This document shows positions 8,307 through 14,978 of a DNA stretch of 18,286 bases, in pieces. Origin of the DNA: Actinomycetes bacterium. GTDB taxonomy: Bacteria > Actinomycetota > Acidimicrobiia > Acidimicrobiales > Microtrichaceae. A program made the position numbers and the translations under genes. Position 1 is the stretch's first letter. Each line of letters opens with the position of its first letter. The notes under the pieces were generated by a model, which was not told the origin of the DNA, did no database searches, and saw only the letters and a list, made by a program, of their open reading frames with translations. The stretch spans positions 1 to 18,286 of the forward strand of contig JAEZFI010000297.1 in NCBI GenBank assembly GCA_023437745.1. Direction: 5' to 3'.

Positions 8307-10155
8307 AGAACGTCGACTCCTCGGCGACCTGCTCGGGGGTGGCGTCGACCTCGAGGTGACCGCGGGCGAGGACGACGATGCGGGAGCACGACCTGAGGGT
8401 CGAGTAGCGATGGGCGACGATGAGCGCGAGGCAGTGGGCGGGCAGCTCGTCGAGCGCTCGGCGGATCGCGTTCTCCGAGATCGCGTCGAGCGAGCTCGTC
8501 GGTTCGTCGAGGATCAGGATCTCGGGATCGCCCGCCAGGGCGCGGGCGATGGTGAGGCGTTGGCGCTGGCCACCCGACAGCATCCGCTCGTCCGGACCCA
8601 CCTTGGTCTGCATCCCCTCGGGGAGGGCGTCGACCTCGGCGGACAGGTGGGCGGAGTCGAGTGCCGCCCGGACCCGCTCGTCCGGGAGGTCACGGAAGAA
8701 CCGCACGTTGTCGGCGATCGTGCCCTCGATCAGCGTCGGGACCTGCGGCACGAAGGCGACGCGCCGGGCGAACTCCGCGGGCGCGACGTCGTCGATGGGC
8801 ACCCCTCCGAGGGTGATGGCCCCCGCGGTGGGCGGCCGCAGTCGGAGCAGGAGCTCCACCAGCGTCGACTTGCCGGCGCCCGAGGGGCCGACGATGCCGA
8901 CGAGCTCGCCGGCGGCGAACTCGAGATCGAGCTGGCGCAGCACGTCGGTGGTGCCGTCATAGGTGAAGCCGACGTCGTCGAGGCGGATCGGGGAGAGGTG
9001 GGCGGGGCTCGCCTCGCCGAACACGCGGGGTGTCGACTCGAAGAGCTGGAGCAGCTCGGTCAGACCCTGCGCGTAGGTGCCCATCTCGAGCACGCGCTGG
9101 TGGGCGATCACCAGCTGCTGCGCAGCCGACATGGATCGGATGAGCAGCAGGACGATCGCGCCGATGGTCGCCAGGTCCCCGCCGTCCGGCGGCCGGTCGC
9201 CGGCGATCGAGACCACGACCAGCAGGCCGGCGACGGCTGCGCCGAGCAGCGCTGCCTGGAACAGCTGCGGGACCGCGGCGCTGAGGAAGCGGAGCCGCCG
9301 GAACCGGTCGCCCCCGAGCGACACGCTGCCGCCGAGCACGTCGAGCACCCTCCGCCCGACGTCGAAGATCCCGATCTCGAGGTGCAGGGTCTCGATCTGG
9401 GTGGCGCCGCTGCCGACCCTTCGCGTCACGTCGGCGAACTCGTGGGCCGCCTGGCGGCCCTGCTTCCGCAGCGGTCGGAGCGCCAGGATGAGGGCGCCGC
9501 CGACCAGGGAGATCGCGGTCATGGCGAGGGGGTTGAGCGCCAGCGAGGTCCCGCCGAACGCGAGGATGCCGCAGACCCCGCCCGCCACGAGGGTGAACGA
9601 GCTGGCCAGCTCGCCGGTGTTCCGCCCGTGCGTGAGCAGCACCGCCTGCAGGTCGCCGGGCGGCCGCGCCACCCGGGTCTCGTGCGACGTTCCGAGGTAC
9701 GCCGTGATCAACGCCCGCTGTGCGTTGACCATGACCTGCGAGCAGAACCGGGCCGAGGTCCGTGACGTCAGGAGCGTCAGCGAGACCCGGGCCCCCACCG
9801 CGACGAGGGCGAGCACCACAGCGGTCATCCGCGAGACCGTGACGCCGAGCGTCGTGACCTCGTCCGTGCCGCGGATGAGGCTGTCGGCGGTCAGCGTCAT
9901 GAGCACCAGGACGGCGGACTCGGCGAGGCTCCCGATGAAGGAGGCCAGCCCGAGGCCCGACATCCGCAGGACGCTGTGCGGGGGGAGGTAGGGCTCGAGG
10001 TGACGCCAGTTCGAAGTTCGGAGCAGGTTCGCCCGTCGTCGCCCCGGTTCTGACCCCTCGCCCACCGGCGGAAGGGTACCGGTCGGCGATGTGGACCCGG
10101 CGCGAGGGGCGTCCTCGATCACCCGATCCGAGTGGACGGGGACCGCACGTGGCAT
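8278..10155 (-). CDS. ABC exporter half-transporter (TMD-NBD)
   Basis: Up to 625 residues from an ATG at 10155. Residues about 60-345 form the membrane domain, with hydrophobic segments near 63-90, 108-130, 183-230 and 295-340. Residues about 388-625 form the nucleotide-binding domain: Walker A GPSGAGKST (423-431), Q-loop Gln 471, signature LSGGQ (526-530), Walker B ILILDE (546-551) and H-loop His 582. All catalytic residues are present. The first 40 residues are hydrophilic, and similarity to the other exporter in this window begins only near RTSNWRHLEPYL (46-57). No well-spaced Shine-Dalgarno precedes the ATG (GAAGG abuts it), so the true start may be a GTG at 10065 (residue 31), giving 595 residues. 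The fold matches MsbA/PglK-type exporters that move lipids, lipid-linked glycans or peptides. It faces convergently into the acyltransferase gene and divergently from the next glycosyltransferase. Function is well supported as an ABC exporter; the cargo is inference. Confidence 0.9.
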   Translation of the reverse strand: MPRAVPVHSDRVIEDAPRAGSTSPTGTLPPVGEGSEPGRRRANLLRTSNWRHLEPYLPPHSVLRMSGLGLASFIGSLAESAVLVLMTLTADSLIRGTDEVTTLGVTVSRMTAVVLALVAVGARVSLTLLTSRTSARFCSQVMVNAQRALITAYLGTSHETRVARPPGDLQAVLLTHGRNTGELASSFTLVAGGVCGILAFGGTSLALNPLAMTAISLVGGALILALRPLRKQGRQAAHEFADVTRRVGSGATQIETLHLEIGIFDVGRRVLDVLGGSVSLGGDRFRRLRFLSAAVPQLFQAALLGAAVAGLLVVVSIAGDRPPDGGDLATIGAIVLLLIRSMSAAQQLVIAHQRVLEMGTYAQGLTELLQLFESTPRVFGEASPAHLSPIRLDDVGFTYDGTTDVLRQLDLEFAAGELVGIVGPSGAGKSTLVELLLRLRPPTAGAITLGGVPIDDVAPAEFARRVAFVPQVPTLIEGTIADNVRFFRDLPDERVRAALDSAHLSAEVDALPEGMQTKVGPDERMLSGGQRQRLTIARALAGDPEILILDEPTSSLDAISENAIRRALDELPAHCLALIVAHRYSTLRSCSRIVVLARGHLEVDATPEQVAEESTFFKAMLGADD

Positions 10156-10171
10156 CCTTCACAGCGTGTGC

Positions 10172-10176
10172 GGGAG
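10172..10176 (+). promoter_or_regulatory. Ribosome binding site for the GT4 gene at 10186
   Basis: GGGAG lies 9 bases before the GTG at 10186 and supports that start over upstream in-frame codons. The match and spacing are acceptable but not ideal. Confidence 0.4.
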
Positions 10177-10185
10177 CGTCGCGTC

Positions 10186-11331
10186 GTGAGGGTCCTCGTC
10201 GTGATGCCGGGGATGACGCCCGAGGCGGGCGCGGAGCAGTCGTTCATGACGACCGTGCCCCACCTCCTCGCCCGTGGCTACGACCTCCACCTCGCGCTGC
10301 TCACGCCGCTGCAGACGTTGGTGCCGGCGCTGGAGGCGCTCGGTGTCACGATCCACGACCTCTCCTCGCACCGCACGCTCGTCGGGAGGGCCCGGGCCGT
10401 CCGTCGTGTCGTGGCCGCGGTGAAGCCGGACGTGGTGCACGCGGTGCTGTTCGAGGCGACGGTGCCCACGCAGCTCGGGCTCATCCGCCAGGGAACCCCG
10501 ATCCTCATCACGTGGGCGAACACCCACCAGCTCGACCCGTCGGTCACGGACGAAGGGGGCGGCGCGCGCTGGAAGATCCAGCTGGGCGCCTGGCTGGAGC
10601 GCCTGCTCGGACGGCTGAGCCCCACGCGCTACCACGCGGTCACCCACGGGACCGCAGCGTCCTACCGCTCGGTCCTGCGGGTCCCCGAGGACCGCGTCCG
10701 AGTCGCCGAACGCGGCCGGGAGCTCGACCGGCTGGCCGAGGGCAACGTCGATCGGGTCGAGAAGCTGCGTGCCGAGCTCGGCCTGGATCCGTCGAACCAG
10801 GTGCTGCTCGCGGTCGGCCGCCAGGAGCCGCAGAAGGGACTCGACGTCCTGCTCGACATCGCCGACGAGCTGGCGGACGAGCGCGAGAACCTCCGGGTCC
10901 TCGTGGCGGGACGGCCGGGCCGCTCGACCGCCGGGCTGCAGGTGCAGCACCGCTCGATGCGGCACGGCGACCAGGTCCGGTTCCTCGGCCACCGCGACGA
11001 CGTGCCCGACCTGCTCCACCTCGCCGACGTGGTCGTCTGCACCTCTCGCCGCGAGGGGGCGGCCGGCGCCCTCCTCGAGGCGATGGCCGCCGGGCGGGCG
11101 ATCGTGTCGCTGCCGCTCCGGGGCCTCGACGGGGTGCTGACCGACGGCGTCGATGCCGTGCTGACGGATCGCGCCGCGATGCCCGGCGCGATCGGCCGGT
11201 TGCTCGACGATCCAGAGCGCCGCACGTCGCTGGGCGGGGCCGCCTCGGCCGCCTTCGCCCGGCGCTTCACCGCGGATCGGTCCGCCGCAGCGATGTGCGA
11301 CGTCTACGAGTGGGCGGCGCGGCCCGGCTGA
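10186..11331 (+). CDS. GT4 glycosyltransferase
   Basis: The protein has 381 residues from GTG 10186, preceded by GGGAG. The start puts MRVLVVMPGMTPEAGAEQS at the N-terminus, matching the first beta strand and glycine-loop region of GT4 enzymes. An earlier in-frame ATG at 10132 would add 18 residues unlike the family. Visible landmarks are LLAVGRQEPQKGLDV (207-221), LVAGRPGRST (239-248), RFLGHRDDVPDLLHLADV (265-282) and E-x7-E at E290/E298 in REGAAGALLEA. The nucleotide-loop segment reads RVAERGRELDRL, a subfamily variant also suggested in the GT4-methyltransferase fusion at 5296, which looks like a relative. It is probably a cytosolic, membrane-associated transferase adding one sugar of the repeat unit. 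It stands alone between two minus-strand modules: its 5' end is divergent from an ABC exporter and its last 28 bases overlap the 3' end of the GT2-methyltransferase gene. Confidence 0.9.
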   Translation: MRVLVVMPGMTPEAGAEQSFMTTVPHLLARGYDLHLALLTPLQTLVPALEALGVTIHDLSSHRTLVGRARAVRRVVAAVKPDVVHAVLFEATVPTQLGLIRQGTPILITWANTHQLDPSVTDEGGGARWKIQLGAWLERLLGRLSPTRYHAVTHGTAASYRSVLRVPEDRVRVAERGRELDRLAEGNVDRVEKLRAELGLDPSNQVLLAVGRQEPQKGLDVLLDIADELADERENLRVLVAGRPGRSTAGLQVQHRSMRHGDQVRFLGHRDDVPDLLHLADVVVCTSRREGAAGALLEAMAAGRAIVSLPLRGLDGVLTDGVDAVLTDRAAMPGAIGRLLDDPERRTSLGGAASAAFARRFTADRSAAAMCDVYEWAARPG

Positions 11332-13055
11332 CCGTCGGGTCCGGCGGGGGCGTCGTCGACGACCACCGGCTCGAGGAGGAGGGCCAGGCTGCTGCGCCGG
11401 TCCGGGACCGGTCGGCGTGAGAGCAGCCGGTAGACGGTCCGGTTGAGGTCCACGCGGGTGGCCGAGTACGAACGGGGGAGCAGATGGCGCTGCTCGACCA
11501 CGCGGAAGCCCGCCGACTCGCAGAGCAGCGCCAGCTCGTCGGCCGACCACTCCCGCACGTGCCGGGGGTTGCGGGGCGGGCCCAGGGGATCCACGCCCTC
11601 GAGGCGCGAGCGGTCGGGGGTCGACAGCAGGATGCGCCCACCCGCGCCGGCGACCTGCCGCAGCCGCCGGAGGAGGTCTCTCGGCTCGACGAGGTGCTCG
11701 ATGACGTCCGAGCAGATCACGAGCCGGGCTCGGCGGGACGCGAGCAGTCCCCAGAAGGTGTCGTCCTCGAGGTCGCCGGCGAGCCAGTCCCGACCCGGGA
11801 ACGTGGACTCCGCCAGCTCGATGCCGCTGGGCTGGTCCGCTCCGGTGAAGCGATCCGTCACCGCACCGACGCGGTGGACGAGCTTGTGCCCGCCGCCGCA
11901 TCCCACGTCCAGCACCGGCAGGTGATCGATGTCCTGGGCGAGGCGGGCCGCCCACCGGTACACCGGGTCCTGGTAGCGGACGTCGTTCGCGGCCGTCCCC
12001 TCCTCCCAGAACGGGGTGCCGTCGCGGTCGGCGGACGCCGGGGCGTTCTCCCGGTACCGCCACGGCAGGAAGAGGCTGTCGGTGGCGTGCGCCTCGTCGC
12101 TCATCGCCTCGACGCCCGCGAGGCCCTGGCGAGCCATCGCCTCCCGGTCCACGTGGCCTGCGTCGGTCCCCCACGCCCGGGCGGCGAGCGGGCGGGCGAG
12201 GGTGGCCGCGGCGCGGGCGACGGTCGCCGCGTCCGGCCGCAGGCGGAGGGATCGGAGGAAGTGCTGGCGGGCGGACCGGAGGTCACCGATCCGGGCGTAG
12301 TTGACGCCGAGGATGCGGTGCGCGGACGCCAGCTCGTCCGGCGCGCGGTCGTAGGCGGCTGCGTGACGGGCCAGGATCCAGCGGGTGCCGTCGACGAGGA
12401 GTCGCGGGTTGCCCAGCCGGCGGTCCTCGGCGGCTCGGCGGTGGATGCGTGTCAGCGGGCGATCGACCACCTCGGCGCGCAGGCCGCGCTCGCGGCACAC
12501 GGCGGCCATCCGGATCCAGAGCTCTGTCTGGTGCGACCACATCAGGCCCGGCAGGTACCAGCCCGCCTCGTCGAGGACGTCGCGGCGCGCGGCCCAGCAG
12601 CCGGCGAGCACGTTGCCGTGGAGGTCCGACATCAGCGGTCCGAGGGCCTTCGGCTGCAGCGTCGCCGTCACGGTGCCCCGGTCGTCGACCATGTCGTTGC
12701 CGCAGCTCACGAGCCCGACGCCGGCGTCGGATCCTGCCGACAGGAGGGCCTCGGCCCAGCCGGGGCCGACGTGGTCGTCGTCGTCGAGGAAGGCGATCCA
12801 CGGGGCGCGGGCGTACCGACCCCCGTCGTTGCGCAGCCCGCAGAGGCCGCGGTCCGGGACGCCCACCAGCGACCAGCGCGGGTCGATCTCGTAGGGCCGC
12901 AACGCCTCGGCCGTGTCCTCGACCTCACCCGCGTCGGCCACCACCACCTGCAGGTCCTCCACCGGCTGTGCCAGGAGGCTGGCCAGCGCCCGGGCGGCAC
13001 CGTCCGGTCGGCGGAACGTGCAGAGCACGACCGACAGCGACGGCTCCCCGGTCAC
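11304..13055 (-). CDS. GT2 glycosyltransferase-SAM methyltransferase fusion
   Basis: The protein has 583 residues. It starts at a GTG (13055-13053) overlapping the exporter stop by 4 bases (GTGA). Residues about 5-210 are a GT-A, GT2-like domain: SLSVVLCTFRRPDGA (6-20), WIAFLDDDDHVGPGW (86-100) with the DXD-type metal motif in DDDD 91-94, and WSHQTELWIRM (173-183) matching the catalytic ED/W region. Residues about 235-280 (ELASAHRILGVNYARIGD and following) look like a TPR-like helical hairpin. The C-terminal domain is a Methyltransf_23/UbiE-like methyltransferase: LDVGCGGGHKL (382-392), GADQPSGIE (405-413), CSDVIEHLVEPRDL (448-461) and GRILLSTPDR (473-482). The tail is acidic and Pro/Gly-rich. 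Both domains look complete. The likely role is adding and methylating a residue of the glycan in the cytosol. It converges on the GT4 gene at its 3' end, overlapping by 28 bases. Confidence 0.9.
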   Translation of the reverse strand: MTGEPSLSVVLCTFRRPDGAARALASLLAQPVEDLQVVVADAGEVEDTAEALRPYEIDPRWSLVGVPDRGLCGLRNDGGRYARAPWIAFLDDDDHVGPGWAEALLSAGSDAGVGLVSCGNDMVDDRGTVTATLQPKALGPLMSDLHGNVLAGCWAARRDVLDEAGWYLPGLMWSHQTELWIRMAAVCRERGLRAEVVDRPLTRIHRRAAEDRRLGNPRLLVDGTRWILARHAAAYDRAPDELASAHRILGVNYARIGDLRSARQHFLRSLRLRPDAATVARAAATLARPLAARAWGTDAGHVDREAMARQGLAGVEAMSDEAHATDSLFLPWRYRENAPASADRDGTPFWEEGTAANDVRYQDPVYRWAARLAQDIDHLPVLDVGCGGGHKLVHRVGAVTDRFTGADQPSGIELAESTFPGRDWLAGDLEDDTFWGLLASRRARLVICSDVIEHLVEPRDLLRRLRQVAGAGGRILLSTPDRSRLEGVDPLGPPRNPRHVREWSADELALLCESAGFRVVEQRHLLPRSYSATRVDLNRTVYRLLSRRPVPDRRSSLALLLEPVVVDDAPAGPDGQPGRAAHS

Positions 13056-14788
13056 GCGTGGATCCCCGAGAGGCGGAGCGCCTCCTCGTAGAAGCCGCCG
13101 TCGGCGCTCAGCTCCCCGGCCGTGCCCAGTGCGACGCCGCGGCCGTCCACGAGCACCAGGATCCGGTCGCACACGTTGAGCGTGGACAGGCGGTGGGCCA
13201 CGACGACCATCGTGACGCTCCCTCTGAGCTGCTCGAGCGTCTCCAGGATCCGGGCCTCGGACAGCAGGTCCAGCGCCGACGTCGGCTCGTCGAGCACGAG
13301 CATCTCCGGCCGGCCCAGCAGGGCCCGGGCGATGCAGATGCGCTGCCGCTGACCCCCCGACACGGCGCCACCCCCCTCGCCGACCTGCGTGTCGTAGCCC
13401 TCGGGCCACGCGACGATCTCGTCGTGGAGGTGGGCGGCGCGGGCGGCCGCCTCGACAGCGTGCGGCGTGCTGTCGCGGAGGAACGCGATGTTGTCGGCGA
13501 CGGTCCCGGCGAAGCACCGCCCCTCCTGCGGCACGGCGGCGACCAGCTCGCTCCACCGCATCGGGTCGATCGCCTGGACGGACACGCCGCCTGCCTCGAT
13601 CGTCCCGGTGGTGGGCGGCCGGAGGCCCAGCAGCAGATGGACGAGCGTGCTCTTCCCACCGCCCGACGGGCCGACCACGCCGATCACCTCGCCGGGCTCG
13701 ATCGCGAGGTCGACCCCGTGGAGCGCCGGCACGTCGCCGTACGAGTAGCCCACGTCGCGCAGCACGAGCCGGCCGAGGTGGGCGGGTCGTTCGGTCCCGC
13801 GGGGAGCGGCGGACGTCCGGTACTCGTCCTCGACGGTGGCCAACCGGTCGAGGTGGGGGAGCAGCTCGGCGAGCTGCTGGTTGGCGACCGAGGCCTGCTG
13901 CCCGTACGCCAGGCAGCGGAGGAGCAGCACGACCACGGCGCCGAGCCCGGCGACGTCGGTGTCGCCTCGGGTCACCACGATCCCGATCGCGCCGGCGACG
14001 AAGGCCAGCGCGAGCCCCTGGAAGAGCTGGGGCAGCAGTGCACCGAGGAAGCGGCTGCGGCGATAGGACTCCGAGGCCGTCCGCTCCGCGTCGTCGATCC
14101 GGGCGGCGGCCCGACCCGCAGTGCCGAACAGGGAGAGCTCCCGGGCGAGCGACACCGTCTCGGCGACCTCCGACGCGTAGCGCTGCGCACGGGTGACGTA
14201 CACGCCGGCGTTGCGCTTCGAGAGCCGGCTGACGGGGGACAGGAGCGCCAGGAGCGCCGCCCCGGCGACCATCACGCCCAGCGCCGCAGCGGGGTTCACG
14301 ACCACGGCGACGACCAGCAGGATCGCCAGGTTCACCGCGGCGGTCACGCCGTAGCCCACCGTGAGGAAGATCGAGGCAACCTTGTCCACGTTCGTGGTCA
14401 TCAGCTCCTGCAGGGCGCCGGGCCGGTCGCGGCTCTGCCGGTCCCAGGAGGCGTGGAGGAAGGCTCGGACCAGCGTGCGTCGGGCGCCCGAGAGCGACCC
14501 GGCAGCGAGCCGCGACGTGACGACCGCGACGGCGACGCCCATGGCCAGCTTGAGCACGACGAGTCCGAGGCTGAGCAGCGCCCATCGTTCCGCCGACGCC
14601 TCGACCCCGAGCACCTCCACCTGGCCCTCGCCGCGTGTCGCGGCCAGCGCCAGCCGGGTCACGAGCACGAGGACGCCCGCCTCGGCGCCGCCCGCCAGCA
14701 GCGACGTCACCACCAGCGTGAGCAGGCGTCGTGGCCCGTGGTCGGCGAACGGTGCCAGACGTCGCCAGGTCGATGTGGGCGGGGACAA
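13052..14788 (-). CDS. ABC exporter half-transporter (TMD-NBD)
   Basis: The protein has 578 residues. The start chosen is a TTG (14788-14786) because a strong AGGAG lies 6 bases upstream and the resulting MSPPTSTWRRLAPF begins like a normal half-exporter; a GTG further upstream lacks such a site. The membrane domain covers about 20-310, with hydrophobic stretches near 21-48, 69-90, 141-190 and 252-292. The nucleotide-binding domain (about 340-578) has Walker A GPSGGGKST (373-381), Q-loop Gln 421, VSGGQ signature (476-480, V instead of the usual L), Walker B MLVLDE (496-501) and H-loop His 532, so ATP hydrolysis should be intact. It resembles the exporter at 8278: both have TS(T/N)WR near the start and a PQLFQ segment in the membrane domain. 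It is co-transcribed with the GT2-methyltransferase gene (GTGA overlap). Cargo is inferred to be a lipid-linked glycan or glycolipid. Confidence 0.92.
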   Translation of the reverse strand: MSPPTSTWRRLAPFADHGPRRLLTLVVTSLLAGGAEAGVLVLVTRLALAATRGEGQVEVLGVEASAERWALLSLGLVVLKLAMGVAVAVVTSRLAAGSLSGARRTLVRAFLHASWDRQSRDRPGALQELMTTNVDKVASIFLTVGYGVTAAVNLAILLVVAVVVNPAAALGVMVAGAALLALLSPVSRLSKRNAGVYVTRAQRYASEVAETVSLARELSLFGTAGRAAARIDDAERTASESYRRSRFLGALLPQLFQGLALAFVAGAIGIVVTRGDTDVAGLGAVVVLLLRCLAYGQQASVANQQLAELLPHLDRLATVEDEYRTSAAPRGTERPAHLGRLVLRDVGYSYGDVPALHGVDLAIEPGEVIGVVGPSGGGKSTLVHLLLGLRPPTTGTIEAGGVSVQAIDPMRWSELVAAVPQEGRCFAGTVADNIAFLRDSTPHAVEAAARAAHLHDEIVAWPEGYDTQVGEGGGAVSGGQRQRICIARALLGRPEMLVLDEPTSALDLLSEARILETLEQLRGSVTMVVVAHRLSTLNVCDRILVLVDGRGVALGTAGELSADGGFYEEALRLSGIHA

Positions 14789-14794
14789 GGGGCA

Positions 14795-14799
14795 CTCCT
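14795..14799 (-). promoter_or_regulatory. Shine-Dalgarno AGGAG deciding a TTG start
   Basis: AGGAG on the minus strand sits 6 bases before the TTG at 14788. It is the best ribosome binding site found upstream of a gene here and settles the start of the exporter gene on a TTG. The two preceding valine codons are GTC and cannot initiate. Confidence 0.7.
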
Positions 14800-14855
14800 G
14801 GACGACGGCGCTTCGACGGTACCGGACCGCACCCACGGTCGCGCTCGACCCGCGC

Positions 14856-14885
14856 TTCGGTTCTGCGGACAACTGTCGATATCCT
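14856..14885 (+). promoter_or_regulatory. Possible sigma-70-type promoter for the polymerase/Wzz operon
   Basis: TTCGGT (14856-14861) and TATCCT (14880-14885) are separated by 18 bases. The -10 fits TAnnnT; the -35 is poor. It would give a 5' leader of roughly 85 bases before GTG 14979. It lies in a locally less GC-rich patch, which helps, but the match is weak. Confidence 0.25.
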
Positions 14886-14978
14886 TGCATGGGGCGCAAC
14901 CGGGGGCGGTGTACGTGAAGGTCGAGGCGAACGGGGTCGACGGCGCAACGTGGCCCGCCCGCGGTCCGGTGGGACGTC

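Larger units (their letters stand above)
14789..14978. other. Divergent intergenic region between ABC exporter and polymerase-like gene
   Basis: This 190-base region is the only sizeable gap in the window and must hold promoters for both directions. It contains a weak candidate plus-strand promoter (14856-14885), the exporter's AGGAG site, and a short possible leader frame (GTG 14909 to TGA 14986) overlapping the start of the polymerase-like gene. No tRNA, repeat, terminator hairpin or riboswitch fold was recognised. Confidence 0.6.

Noticed and set aside
7408..9765. Long plus-strand frame spanning the acyltransferase and into the ABC exporter
   Set aside because: It crosses two well-supported genes in other frames or strands. 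Its product is low-complexity (Ser/Arg/Glu/Asp) with no family motif.
14789..14978. Riboswitch, small RNA or terminator in the divergent intergenic region
   Set aside because: I found no stem-loop followed by a T-run and no recognisable conserved RNA motif. Short GC-rich complementary segments are expected by chance here.
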